Shown here: piece by piece, positions 1-12,441 of the stretch
How the letters are laid out: the number at the start of each line of letters is the position of its first letter
Numbering within the stretch: position 1 is the first letter of the stretch
Assembly (NCBI GenBank): GCA_937899715.1
Contig: CALCNX010000092.1
Location: 27,169-91,168 of the forward strand
DNA: 64,000 nucleotides
Direction: 5' to 3'
Source: an uncultured bacterium
GTDB lineage: Bacteria > Bacteroidota > Ignavibacteria > Kapaibacteriales > UBA4661
Made by a program: the position numbers and the translations under genes
The notes under the pieces: model-generated
The model's database searches: none
What the model saw: the letters and a program-made list of their open reading frames with translations, nothing else
What the model was told of the DNA's origin: nothing

Positions 1-2378
<2,378 letters not shown>

Positions 2379-2391
2379 CACTTATTTTGGC

Positions 2392-2410
2392 ACTATCTTT
2401 TTTTGATAGT
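2392..2410 (+). terminator. Weak hairpin after mfd
   Basis: Six-base inverted repeat (ACTATC / GATAGT) around a run of seven T, 13 bases after the mfd stop. It could be a weak terminator. It overlaps the TTG at 2403, which argues against that codon as the start of the next gene. Confidence 0.3.
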
Positions 2411-2435
2411 CAAGAGCAACCTCTCACGCAAAACT

Positions 2436-5400
2436 ATGACTCGACGCTCATTATATTCGATGTTTTCAAACAATACCGATAGTAGCAGGACTGCTTGTAG
2501 CCGTGATGCTTGTTCCTTGCGATTGTTTCGTTTGATGCTTTTTGTCTCTGTCCTCTGGGGTAGTATCTGTCTTTCCCGCGTTGCACACGCACAGGAGCAA
2601 TCGCCTCTCTTGCGACTACTCCAGCCTAATAAAGGCGAGCGTCTCACGCCCGGTGGTGAGTATCTCCTCATCTGGACAGGCATTTCGCCGCTGGATACGG
2701 TACAGCTTTCCTTCAGCATTGATTCCGGTAAAACTTGGCAACTCATCACTGCTAATGCTACTGGACTTGCTTACCGCTGGTCGCCCATTCCTTTCACCGT
2801 AAGCGAGTCATGTTTGCTATCAGTTAGTACCAAGCCACGCGACAACACCACTTCCATCCAATCCAGTGCATATGGTCTCAGCTATGGTCAGGCTCGTTCC
2901 TCGCCGCGATGGCTTAATCGTTGGTCGGGGTTTTCATTCGACGGCTCAAAAATTTTGACAATCAGCTCTCGACCCTTTGACGATTCTACACGCCAGACGT
3001 ATCGCACAGAAGTTTGGGAGGCGGCAACCGGAAAACGCCTCTACACGTTGCCTGATCGCCTTGCCGACACGACCTTACGCTTTGCTCCGAGCGGCATCAC
3101 CCCGGGCACAATTCAAACGCAGTTTAGTCCCAGTGGTACGCTGTTACTGAATATTTTGAGTGATACAACTTTTGGTGTTTTTGATGCTTCCTCCGGGCGT
3201 TCACAACGCACTATTCGCATACCACGAGAGGGCTTTGCAATGGCTCTCCAAAATGTTGGCTGGAGCAATGATGGACAAGAAATGATTGCGCGCGTGTTGG
3301 TTCGGGAGCAGGGTACAGGCGCTTCGGGAACGCTGCTATCGGATAAATTTATTCGATTTAGTGTTAGCGATCAGTCAGACCGCCCTGTTGGTTCGCAGTT
3401 CTCCAAAATTGAATTTGACCGATGGGGCAGTACTTATCTCGGACTTCTTAATAATCGGCGGCAATGGCTTGCAATGAGACGTAGTAGTAGTATCGCAGAA
3501 AATTCTTCTCCTCAAGTACAAGAGATTCTTCTGTACACGTCCGGCATGGATTCGGCGCGTCGTTTTATTGTACCAGCAAATTACTCGTGGAAGCCGGAAA
3601 CAATCATGGTAGCGCCAAACGATTCGGTGATGGCGCTTGTGGCAATTCCGATAAATCCACAGCAGAACCTGCCTAATCTTCTGGCGCTAGTCAATCTTTT
3701 TACCGGCGTTCAGCGCACACGTGCTGCGGCACGTCCTGTGTCGTGGAGCTCTGACAGCCGCAGTTTAATTTTGCTGGAAGATAGCGGCAAGCAGCCGGAA
3801 ATATTTGATATTAGCACTTTTACGGTTACAGCCATATTACAAAACCTCTTTGTAACAGCGTTTGAGCGGTCGTTGAGTATGGGTAATATTATCGGAGAAG
3901 TTCAAAGTGGAAGCGAACAAGTTCGCTGGAATAACGATGGGCGGCGCTTTCTTGGTTATGAAGCACCACCGCAATTCGGACAACCTTCTACAACAGCTCA
4001 AACAATAGGCTTTTGGGATGCCATAAGTGGCTGTCAGACCGAGCGATTTGCTCTCCCGCGTTTACCCGGTATGGCGCAACCGCTACGTTATTCATTGAGC
4101 ATGGTTGGTGCTTTTATTGCCAATGGTACCGAACGACAGTATATTGTGACCAATAACCAAAGTGATACCGCTTTAGTGCTCACCGTGCAAGCACCATCCT
4201 CTTCTTGCCAAGCGTCAATGTCTGATGGCTTGTGGTCTATCCGTTTGCCAAACGTTATAGTAGCTCAGGAAACGCTGACCTTTCCAACCCTAGTGTGCGA
4301 GACCACTGCTACCGCACGTTTTACAGTGACGAATCTAACGAATGCGGCACTTATTTTGGAGTCATCGCTGCAAACACTTTCCGGCTCCTCTTCTGATTTC
4401 TCTGTTGTACAATCAATATCGCGTCTTATGCCTGCAAGAGCTATGGAAACAGTCATTCTTCGCTACTCACCGCAGAAATTTGGTGACGCATCTGCGCAAA
4501 TGGTCTTTACCAATGAAAAAAATGAAGTTGTTGCCCGCACTGTTGTCATAGCTCGGAGAGATTCTCTGGCTTTCGAGCCACCTGCCCCAACTATTAATCT
4601 GGGTCTGGTACCAGCAAAAACAATTCTTACGACCACTATTACTATTCGCAATACCGGTAATACTCCACTTCAGTGGTCCACGACGGCGACACGCAGCACA
4701 TTGGGTAATGTCTTCATCACCACTCTCACCCCCAATCCAACCCCTGCTGGTGCGTCCGCGCAAGTAACCGTGCGTGTGCAGCCAATAAATTCACTAGGTA
4801 TTTTTCAAGAAACCCTACCTATATATTTCTGCGGAAGCAGCACGTCCACAGCCTTTGTGCAGGCTCGTGTACTGCCTGAGTTTCAGCAAATAGATGCCTC
4901 TCCACTTGTGGATGGCGGCATCTTAACGTGTGAAACAAGCATAGACCGCCCACTGCGCATTCAGAATATCGGTGGTAAGCCGCTTACCATAACCACTATG
5001 GGTGTCGAGGATGAAAATTTTAGCATCCTTAATGCACCACAGCTCCCATTCACATTACTTCCGTTTGATTCACTGGTATTGCAGATTAGGCTTACAGCAC
5101 AAGCAATAAGCGGTGTGCGCGAATCACGTATTCTTATTCGTTCCAACGATCCTCTTCGGCAGGTGGTTGAATCTACACTGCGCGTACAGAGGCTTGCTCC
5201 AAGCTATCACTGGACACCAAGCGCTCTACGGTTCGAGCGCGTTGATATTGGTGCAGTGAGTGAGCAAATCGTCGAATTTGCCAATAGTGCTCAGACCCCG
5301 CTTTTTTGGGATTCTCTTCCGCGCCGGATGACCTCTGATTTTACTATTCTTGCCGTGCAACCTAATCCCACGCCCAATGGTGCTACATCAAGAGTTACTA

Positions 5401-7520
5401 TCCGTTTTAATGGTAGTCCCGCGAGTGGTCTTATTAGTACGACAGCAAGTTTTAATTTGCGTGATATTTGTAACACAACAACACAGCTTGCCTTGGAGGC
5501 GATTACCATACAGCCTGCTCCAAAGGTAATTGTTCGCAACACTATCCTTTTCGATACGCTTCTCTGCGAAACCGAGCGCACACAGCCAGTACAGGTTTTG
5601 AACGCGGGTAGGCGGGCTTTGCGCATTGATTCGGCATTCATTGAGCCAAGAGTAGGAGCGGGACGCAGCCCGGCAACAGATTTTGTTATCCGTGCCGAGA
5701 GTGCACCAGCATTCCCGGCAACCGTTGCCGGAGTAGATAGTGTGAGTGTGCCATTACAGTTTTCTATTAGCTTCCGACCACGAGCTACGGGCTTGCGCGA
5801 TAACTGGCTTGTGTTGTACTCCAACGACACAACATCAAGTCCCGACGGTATAGTGCGGGTGCGGCTTTCGGGGGTAAGCGAAACAGCGAGTTTTACACTT
5901 TCGCCGTCTCTCCTCCGCTTTTCTACCGTGACAGATTTTACGCCCGTGCGAGACAGTGTGCTTATTTTGAATACCGGAACAAAGCCTTTTGTATGGCAGG
6001 GTTTTCCGCGTATTCTGGATAGCCTTTTTACCCTTGAACGAATAGAACCTTCCACAACTCTGCCCGGCGGAAGCTCGAAGGCATTTATCCGTTTTGTCGG
6101 TATCAGTCGAAACGATAACATTCTTCGAGAATTCACGCTCACGAATGCTCTCTGCAATGCTTCGCAAACTGTTCGCTTCGCAGCAGGCACAGCAGCACAA
6201 GGTACGCTCGGAGCGCTTCGTGATGTGGCAGTACGTCTTCTGTGTGGCAATGAGCGTCGTATCGCAATTCCGCTCGAAAATGTCGGTACAGCCACGCTCT
6301 CGTTTCCTGAGCAGCCTCGCTTCCTTAATGACACACTCCGTGAAGCAACTGTTTCCCGTGCTCCGACTGCGCTTGGTGTGGGGCAGCGCGACAGTATCAT
6401 AGTTCTTCTTACCTCACAAAGTGTGGGCACACGCACTCTCCGGCTTCAAATTACCACGAACGACCCACTTAGCCCCCGAACAGAATTGCGGATACTGCTC
6501 ATAAAAGACTCCAGTGCCTTGCGTTTACAGCCAACGAGCATAGATTTCGGTAATATCAGCGATGGAACGCCTTTGACACGAAGTATCACGATAGAAAATA
6601 ATGGTACGATTGAGCAGCGAGTGGCTGTGCCGTTGCAAGTGGGCAATCTCGTCATGGAGGCGCTTGCACCCAATCCCATACCGCCCGGCGGACGTGCGAC
6701 AGCACAAATTCGCTTTACACCTGTTACCAGTGCTGCTGTTGGCGGAATCTTGACGGGAAGCCTCATGTTGCGCGATTCATGCGCCCGCGAAAGCATTTTT
6801 ACGGTGAACGCTCGTTTGACGGATGGCGAATTTGCGCTACCTGATTCCATCAAACTTGCACCACTTGGCGAGGTGGATGTGCCGATTCTTCTGCGCCGCC
6901 GCTCTGGTATTGCTGTTGGCACGACAGCAACGTTTCGACTGCGTATTGCCAATACATCGCTTTTGCAAGTGCTCTCGCCCACGCAAGCAGCACAAGGTGT
7001 CCTTCAAAACCGCGTCGAAAACGGCGCTCGCATTATGCGCTTCAGTGTCAATGTTGCCTCCATCAATGAATCTGAACCGATTGTAACGCTACGCTTACGC
7101 GGGCTGTTGGGAAATGATTCCCTTACGACTCTGACGCTTGATAGTGCTTTCGCAGGTGGTACGCCCGTGCGTGGCTCGCAAAGCCGCTTCCAGACGATAG
7201 GGCTGAATTATTCCGGCGGTAAACCCCGCTTGTACTTTACGCCACTGATTACGCTTGTTGCCCCCAATCCCGCATCGGATGAGCTTTTGGTGCGATTATC
7301 CGCTCTTGAATCGTCAAGCATTTCTCTGCGAATAGTGAACGTACTGGGGCAAACGACGGAAATCTTGACGGGTAGCGTTGATGCGGGCGAGCGGGATTTT
7401 CGCTTTGACCTCTCCCCGTTCCCCACGGGCGCATATTTGCTTGAATTGCGCTCCCAAAGCCTTGTCAATCCTGCGCTTCCCTTGGAACGCAGCAATACGC
7501 GCATACACATCGTGCGTTAA
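2436..7520 (+). CDS. T9SS type A sorting-domain protein with anchor-D-like repeats
   Basis: Large exported surface protein of about 1694 residues. An Arg-rich N-terminus and hydrophobic stretch ending SRVAHAQ looks like a signal peptide. A short beta domain (GERLTPGGEYLLIWTG) follows, then a WD40/propeller-like segment (SFDGSKILTISS, EVWEAATGKRLYTLPD). Most of the rest is repeated beta-sandwich modules of the choice-of-anchor-D type (LGLVPAKTILTTTITIRNTG, RFERVDIGAVSEQIVEFAN, IDFGNISDGTPLTRSITIEN). The last ~85 residues (APNPASDELLVRLS ... FPTGAYLLELRSQS) are a T9SS type A sorting domain. I chose the ATG at 2436; 2460 and 2535 are alternatives, and the TTG at 2403 sits in a hairpin. Thirteen bases separate it from the OmpA-type gene downstream, so the two are probably co-transcribed. 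Confidence 0.88.
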   Translation: MTRRSLYSMFSNNTDSSRTACSRDACSLRLFRLMLFVSVLWGSICLSRVAHAQEQSPLLRLLQPNKGERLTPGGEYLLIWTGISPLDTVQLSFSIDSGKTWQLITANATGLAYRWSPIPFTVSESCLLSVSTKPRDNTTSIQSSAYGLSYGQARSSPRWLNRWSGFSFDGSKILTISSRPFDDSTRQTYRTEVWEAATGKRLYTLPDRLADTTLRFAPSGITPGTIQTQFSPSGTLLLNILSDTTFGVFDASSGRSQRTIRIPREGFAMALQNVGWSNDGQEMIARVLVREQGTGASGTLLSDKFIRFSVSDQSDRPVGSQFSKIEFDRWGSTYLGLLNNRRQWLAMRRSSSIAENSSPQVQEILLYTSGMDSARRFIVPANYSWKPETIMVAPNDSVMALVAIPINPQQNLPNLLALVNLFTGVQRTRAAARPVSWSSDSRSLILLEDSGKQPEIFDISTFTVTAILQNLFVTAFERSLSMGNIIGEVQSGSEQVRWNNDGRRFLGYEAPPQFGQPSTTAQTIGFWDAISGCQTERFALPRLPGMAQPLRYSLSMVGAFIANGTERQYIVTNNQSDTALVLTVQAPSSSCQASMSDGLWSIRLPNVIVAQETLTFPTLVCETTATARFTVTNLTNAALILESSLQTLSGSSSDFSVVQSISRLMPARAMETVILRYSPQKFGDASAQMVFTNEKNEVVARTVVIARRDSLAFEPPAPTINLGLVPAKTILTTTITIRNTGNTPLQWSTTATRSTLGNVFITTLTPNPTPAGASAQVTVRVQPINSLGIFQETLPIYFCGSSTSTAFVQARVLPEFQQIDASPLVDGGILTCETSIDRPLRIQNIGGKPLTITTMGVEDENFSILNAPQLPFTLLPFDSLVLQIRLTAQAISGVRESRILIRSNDPLRQVVESTLRVQRLAPSYHWTPSALRFERVDIGAVSEQIVEFANSAQTPLFWDSLPRRMTSDFTILAVQPNPTPNGATSRVTIRFNGSPASGLISTTASFNLRDICNTTTQLALEAITIQPAPKVIVRNTILFDTLLCETERTQPVQVLNAGRRALRIDSAFIEPRVGAGRSPATDFVIRAESAPAFPATVAGVDSVSVPLQFSISFRPRATGLRDNWLVLYSNDTTSSPDGIVRVRLSGVSETASFTLSPSLLRFSTVTDFTPVRDSVLILNTGTKPFVWQGFPRILDSLFTLERIEPSTTLPGGSSKAFIRFVGISRNDNILREFTLTNALCNASQTVRFAAGTAAQGTLGALRDVAVRLLCGNERRIAIPLENVGTATLSFPEQPRFLNDTLREATVSRAPTALGVGQRDSIIVLLTSQSVGTRTLRLQITTNDPLSPRTELRILLIKDSSALRLQPTSIDFGNISDGTPLTRSITIENNGTIEQRVAVPLQVGNLVMEALAPNPIPPGGRATAQIRFTPVTSAAVGGILTGSLMLRDSCARESIFTVNARLTDGEFALPDSIKLAPLGEVDVPILLRRRSGIAVGTTATFRLRIANTSLLQVLSPTQAAQGVLQNRVENGARIMRFSVNVASINESEPIVTLRLRGLLGNDSLTTLTLDSAFAGGTPVRGSQSRFQTIGLNYSGGKPRLYFTPLITLVAPNPASDELLVRLSALESSSISLRIVNVLGQTTEILTGSVDAGERDFRFDLSPFPTGAYLLELRSQSLVNPALPLERSNTRIHIVR

Positions 7521-7533
7521 GGAACTGAAAAGC

Positions 7534-9912
7534 ATGAATACACTGAACACATATCAACAGAAAATTATTTTTGTAGGACGGGCAAATGCGCGTATCGCTT
7601 GGGCTTTGGCAGCGTTGTTTGCTATTGCTTTCGGCATAGTCGGTGGTCAACATCGCCTTTACGGGCAAAGCAATGATGCGCCCTCCGGCGGCGGTCGTCC
7701 TTTCCGTTTAGGTCTATGGGGCGGATATGGCATGAATGCGCACACCACAGACTTTCCCGAATTGAGCGGTTATCCAATCTTTACGCCACGAACAGGTGTA
7801 AATCAGGGTCCGGCAAATTTTCGCACAGGCGCTGGCATGGGATTAAGTCTTGGAGCGCTCTACGAACTTCCGCTTGCTCAAAGCCTCGCATTCACAGCGC
7901 GACTGAGCTATACAGCGCATGACGGCTTGCTGACGACGAGCGATAAAACGCTTTTGGGAGACGTGCAAGGGAACGTGATAGATGCCCTCCACGAATATCG
8001 AATCAATGCGCATCTGGCAAGCATTGGTGCTGATATTGGCGCAAAATGGACTCCTCTGGGTGGTTTGTACATTGCAGGCGGGCTTCGGGGGGCATGGATG
8101 ATGCAGAGTACGTTTTCCCAAGAGGAACGTTTGGTTGCAAGTGGTTCCGGCACTTCTCTCACGGGTGGTTTCGATAAGCAAACGTTCTCACGGGTACGAA
8201 ATGAGCAAGAAGGCGTACTTCCGTCATCCGCTCCCATACAGTTTTTTGCTCACGCTGCGCTGGGGTATGAAATCCCTCTTGGTTTCATGCGCCTTGCACC
8301 GGAACTTGGCTATATGATGGGACTGACGAGTATTCTCGCGGGTGGCACTGCATGGCGAATTGACCAAATACGAGCCGGAATTTCGGCGCTTTTTACCTTT
8401 CAACCATTAGCAAGCGGTGTACTGCAAATGTCTGGCGATTCGTTCGATGAGATTCTCGAAAGCCGCACCCCGTCTCGTTCTGCAAACCAAGATACAACCA
8501 TCCTTGCCAGCAATACAAAGCCTGATAGGAATACGACTCCCAAAAGTGACGTTCCGAAAAATGACGTAAAGAGCGATGGCTCAAATTCGGGTAAGACTGA
8601 GCGCTCGTCGTTGCCAGCAGCACGAACAACGCTTGATGTGCAGGCGTTTGGCATCGTGCGAACGGCGCAGCGCAGTCTCAAGGAGCGAGGCGAAAAAGAA
8701 CAAGTCGTTGAAAAGCAGGAACAAAGTGTTATTCTGCCAAAACAAGAGGTGATTGTACGACATAATTACTCTCTTTTGCCGTATATCTTTTTTGATGGTG
8801 ACCGTTCGGCAGCTATTCCACAGCGTTATGCACGGCTTACGACGGAAGCAACGGCGCAATTTGCAGCCGAAAAACTCCGCGTTTCGACGACTCTCGCTGC
8901 GGGAGAGCATCCATATTATCACCTGCTGAACATCGTCGGGCAGCGCATGAAACGGTTCCCCGAAGCGAAATTGAACATTCTGGGCGGTATTGACGGCGCT
9001 AGCGGCGAGCGGGACAACCTGAGAGTGGCTCGGCAGCGAGCTTTGGCAGTGGCTACCTATTTGCGTACGGTCTGGGGCGTAGATTCGGCGCGATTGGTGA
9101 TGGGTGAGGCGCGTCTTACGGCAAAATCGGGACGCATATTCAACGAACAAGACCGTCAGGCTGAGAACCGCCGCGTGGAGCTTTCAAGCGATACGGTTGC
9201 GCTTTTGGAACCTATCCAACTTTTTGATACCGTGCAGCGCAGTGCTCCGGTGCGAGTACGATTTACGCCGACGGCAAAGGGAACAAGCGAGACTGCGGCG
9301 GCAATTTCGTCGTGGAATCTTGCCATCCGCCAAGAAGACCGCCTGATTAAGGAACTGCGCGGCGAAGGGGCACTGCCGCCGTCGCTGGACTGGCGGGCAG
9401 ACGAGAAAGAATATGCTCTTCTGCGTGTGAATGTGCCTTTACAACTTTTGCTTACGGCACAAGAGAAAGCAGGAACGCTGCTCTCCGCACCCGTTCGGTC
9501 ACTGCCCGTGCAGCCCCGCCTCTTCCGTGTTGCCGACGAAGAGTATTGTGAGAATCTGCTTATTGAAAAATATAATTTGATTCTCTTCGATGCCACAAAA
9601 AGTTCTGTTGCCCAGACGCAAGCAATCACGCTGAAGGCGCTCAATTCCCGCATCACGGCACGGTCGAAAGTGTTAGTGGAAGGCTACATGGATAAATCGG
9701 ACGACGAGGAGGCGAACCGAAGGCTTTCCCGTGCGCGGGCGCAGTCGGCGGCACAGTCGCTCAAGTCCTTTGTGCGCGGCGCACAGCTTGATGTGCAGGG
9801 CTATGGCTCTCAGAAGCCGCTCTATGACGACCGTTTGCCGGAAGGGCGTATGTACTCGCGCACGGTGCTTGTTACGGTCGAAACGCCGCTTGGCGAGGAC
9901 TGGCAGAAATAA
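7534..9912 (+). CDS. Outer-membrane protein with two OmpA-like domains (paralogue A)
   Basis: About 792 residues. The ATG at 7534 is preceded by AAGGA and followed by a signal-peptide-like segment (WALAALFAIAFGIVGG); the frame open upstream of it only overlaps the previous gene. Residues ~50-290 are glycine/aromatic-rich and barrel-like (RLGLWGGYGMN). A Ser/Thr/Asn/Lys-rich linker follows, then a first OmpA-like domain (SLLPYIFFDGDRSAAIPQRY ... NRRVELSSD), a beta-sandwich spacer and a second OmpA-like domain (NLILFDATKSSVAQTQ). The second carries NRRLSRARAQSAAQSL, close to the peptidoglycan-binding helix of OmpA (NxxLSxxRAxxV). It probably ties the outer membrane to the cell wall. It is related to the genes at 10069 and 26925 and sits directly behind a T9SS cargo. 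Confidence 0.85.
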   Translation: MNTLNTYQQKIIFVGRANARIAWALAALFAIAFGIVGGQHRLYGQSNDAPSGGGRPFRLGLWGGYGMNAHTTDFPELSGYPIFTPRTGVNQGPANFRTGAGMGLSLGALYELPLAQSLAFTARLSYTAHDGLLTTSDKTLLGDVQGNVIDALHEYRINAHLASIGADIGAKWTPLGGLYIAGGLRGAWMMQSTFSQEERLVASGSGTSLTGGFDKQTFSRVRNEQEGVLPSSAPIQFFAHAALGYEIPLGFMRLAPELGYMMGLTSILAGGTAWRIDQIRAGISALFTFQPLASGVLQMSGDSFDEILESRTPSRSANQDTTILASNTKPDRNTTPKSDVPKNDVKSDGSNSGKTERSSLPAARTTLDVQAFGIVRTAQRSLKERGEKEQVVEKQEQSVILPKQEVIVRHNYSLLPYIFFDGDRSAAIPQRYARLTTEATAQFAAEKLRVSTTLAAGEHPYYHLLNIVGQRMKRFPEAKLNILGGIDGASGERDNLRVARQRALAVATYLRTVWGVDSARLVMGEARLTAKSGRIFNEQDRQAENRRVELSSDTVALLEPIQLFDTVQRSAPVRVRFTPTAKGTSETAAAISSWNLAIRQEDRLIKELRGEGALPPSLDWRADEKEYALLRVNVPLQLLLTAQEKAGTLLSAPVRSLPVQPRLFRVADEEYCENLLIEKYNLILFDATKSSVAQTQAITLKALNSRITARSKVLVEGYMDKSDDEEANRRLSRARAQSAAQSLKSFVRGAQLDVQGYGSQKPLYDDRLPEGRMYSRTVLVTVETPLGEDWQK

Positions 9913-10068
9913 ACCAACGACGACGACGGCAAAACAAATTACCCAGCACATAAAAATATCTTGCGTCAAAGTGTTCTCGTCGTTAGATTACGACTCTGAC
10001 GCGCTTTATGCGTTTTCCAGTCTGCAAATCAACATTATTTTGTTTCAAGTTTTTAGGGATGCCACGCT

Positions 10069-12432
10069 ATGAAACGATTTCTCACTTGTCTTAGTCTGTG
10101 TGCGCTGATTTTGGGCATACCAGACGTACTCATTTTTGCTCAATCTCCCCAGTCTGCGCCGAACACGCAAGTTCGCTCTGATGAAGAGGATAATAAAAAA
10201 CTCTTGCCGCCGTCGGAGGTTGTAAATTGGGGAATTGGCTTGTATGGTGGTCTGCGTGGGACAGTCAATACAGCTTTTCAGCCATTTGAATTTACGAGTA
10301 GTCCTTCAGTTTTTGTTGGGCAAAATGGTGTTACGCTTGATATTCAGCCACAGGCAGACTTTGGTATTACGCTCTATGCGCCTATGATGTTTGCAGAAAA
10401 AGCAGGTTTAAATCTTGATATTGGGCTTTCCACGTATAGTTTTGGTACGCTGTTATGGCCCCGCTATATCTTGAACGACCTTTCCCGTCAGCGTTATTTG
10501 GACTCTAATGTTGGTAAGAATATTTCTAAAGATAACATTGTGAAGGAGGAAACGGCGAAGTTTCAAACAACGCTTCAGTTTCTGAACATATCACCAATGC
10601 TCAATTTAGGCGGTTTTCTGCTTGGTGTGAATATTGGACTGCCTTTGCCATTCTTAACTTCCAGCATTCAAACTCAGTCCTCGCGCGCACTGAAACTTTC
10701 GGAGCAGACCCAGACGATTGCATCCAATAATCTTCAGCTTTTTGTCGAACCCAGAATAGGTGTCCAAGTAGCTCTGTTTTCGATAAAGAATGTCGGTACA
10801 TTTTTTCTCAATGCCAATGCCAGCTATGCGCTTTTCGGCTCGCCGTTGACCTCTTCCGCACTCTTAACGGCGAATACACAGGTGGAGAAAGCACTTACCG
10901 ATCTTGGATACACAACAACAAATTTCCGTTTTCCGGCTTCAGATCCTGCAAGAGCACGCTTTGATACTATTGTTACACGCCCACTCTCAGTCTCGGTTGG
11001 GTTAAGTTTCATTTTCAACTTCACCAATAAAGACACCCAAGACGAGTTCCTACGCGAAGAGCGCAGGACAGACAGCATACGCTCTCTAGCGCTTAAAGCA
11101 CAAGGGCAGCAAGAATATCTTCGCAATAAATCTATCGCTCTTGCCGATTCTGCTATTAACCTCATTGTTGCATCTTCCAAAATTAGTGAGCGCATTGCGA
11201 AAGCAGAAAAAGCAGTCATCGAAAAGCAAAAACAAGTTATTTCCACTGAATTGACCGAGACCAAAACAGCACTAACCGAAACAAAGAAAAAAGTCTTTCA
11301 AGCAAACCTTACAACCATTACCGGAACAAAAGAAGACGGCACACAGGTGGAAGAACCAACCTTGCGTGTCGAGCAATTTGCCGCCAGCACGCAGCGCACC
11401 TTGCTTCCAACGATATTCTTCGACCAAGGCTCCGCCACGCCACCGTCGCGTTATCGTCGCATACAGGGGAGTGAGCGCGAGTCATACAAGCTGCCTTCCG
11501 ACGCAAATGCCAGCCCCACTGTTATTTACACGCATTTGCTGAACATCATCGGAAAACGCCTCTCGTCGTCGTCAGCAAAACTGACCATCACAGGGCAGCA
11601 AACCCGCGATGAAGCTGACGCAAAACTTGCCGAAAAACGTGCAGAAGCAATCGCAGCATACTTGCAAGATGTGTGGAAGATTCCCGCAGCACGGCTTACG
11701 CGCACAACGAAGCCAGCTGACGCTAGCAATCAAGCCGATAAGCGTACGGTCGGCTTTTCAAGCGATAACGCGGAGGTTCTTGCGCCACTCACTATTGACT
11801 ACACCACGCGTCTCGCCTCGCCGTCTGTGCTCAATATCGGCATGGAAATCAATACCGGTGCGGGGCTGAAGCAATGGGAATTGGAAATGCAGCAAATTGT
11901 GAATAATCAGCCCACAACGATTAAAGAAGCACGCGGCGGAGAGCCATACCCGCAGCGCTACGAATGGCGCTTGAACGATGAACCCGCAACGATTCCGCAA
12001 TCCAACGACCCTGTGAGTATTCGTATCAGCGCCTACGACATCAACAACGCAGCCGCACCGGATGCCGCCTTGAAGTCTATTAAGGTTGAGCAGGTTTCCC
12101 TTGCCGATAAACGCAAGAACAATACGCCCGACAAATCCGTGAACCTCTACGAGGCGCTTTTCGGGGCTTCTCTCAGCGATATGGATGCTTCGTCCAAAGC
12201 GGCGTTTGATGCAGCAAAGCGTACCATTACGCCGCAGTCCCGTGTGAGTATCACCGTTTTTGGCGGTAATGCTAATGTGAATGCTCGTGCTGTGGCACAG
12301 GCACTCAATCTCGACGCGCGAACTGCCGTTTTACGCGATGCCGGTACACCGCTTTTGAGCAACACGCAGCAACTCGAAGCACAGGCATATAACCGCATGA
12401 TTCGTATTCGTGTGGAATCGCCAATAAAGTAA
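10069..12432 (+). CDS. Outer-membrane protein with OmpA-like domain(s) (paralogue B)
   Basis: 787 residues starting with a clear signal peptide (MKRFLTCLSLCALILGIPD). The layout follows paralogue A: a barrel-like N-terminal half (GIGLYGGLRGTVNTAFQPFE), a charged helical segment (residues ~335-400, with TELTETKTALTETKKK), then the shared block RTLLPTIFFDQGSATPPSRY leading into an OmpA-like domain (LAEKRAEAIAAYLQDVWKIP). A spacer precedes a C-terminal domain in the place of the second OmpA domain of paralogue A. Here the NxxLSxxRA helix is not recognisable (AVAQALNLDARTAVL), so peptidoglycan binding by that copy is doubtful. The 156 bases upstream could hold a separate promoter. The HEPN gene follows after nine bases. 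Confidence 0.8.
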   Translation: MKRFLTCLSLCALILGIPDVLIFAQSPQSAPNTQVRSDEEDNKKLLPPSEVVNWGIGLYGGLRGTVNTAFQPFEFTSSPSVFVGQNGVTLDIQPQADFGITLYAPMMFAEKAGLNLDIGLSTYSFGTLLWPRYILNDLSRQRYLDSNVGKNISKDNIVKEETAKFQTTLQFLNISPMLNLGGFLLGVNIGLPLPFLTSSIQTQSSRALKLSEQTQTIASNNLQLFVEPRIGVQVALFSIKNVGTFFLNANASYALFGSPLTSSALLTANTQVEKALTDLGYTTTNFRFPASDPARARFDTIVTRPLSVSVGLSFIFNFTNKDTQDEFLREERRTDSIRSLALKAQGQQEYLRNKSIALADSAINLIVASSKISERIAKAEKAVIEKQKQVISTELTETKTALTETKKKVFQANLTTITGTKEDGTQVEEPTLRVEQFAASTQRTLLPTIFFDQGSATPPSRYRRIQGSERESYKLPSDANASPTVIYTHLLNIIGKRLSSSSAKLTITGQQTRDEADAKLAEKRAEAIAAYLQDVWKIPAARLTRTTKPADASNQADKRTVGFSSDNAEVLAPLTIDYTTRLASPSVLNIGMEINTGAGLKQWELEMQQIVNNQPTTIKEARGGEPYPQRYEWRLNDEPATIPQSNDPVSIRISAYDINNAAAPDAALKSIKVEQVSLADKRKNNTPDKSVNLYEALFGASLSDMDASSKAAFDAAKRTITPQSRVSITVFGGNANVNARAVAQALNLDARTAVLRDAGTPLLSNTQQLEAQAYNRMIRIRVESPIK

Positions 12433-12441
12433 TGAAGCGTT

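Noticed and set aside
5291..6436. 381-codon open frame on the minus strand
   Set aside because: It lies fully inside the T9SS cargo gene, is rich in Arg/Ser/Val as antisense shadows are, and shows no domain.
7378..7533. N-terminal extension of OmpA paralogue A
   Set aside because: It overlaps the sorting domain of the preceding gene; the ATG at 7534 has a ribosome site and is followed by a signal peptide.
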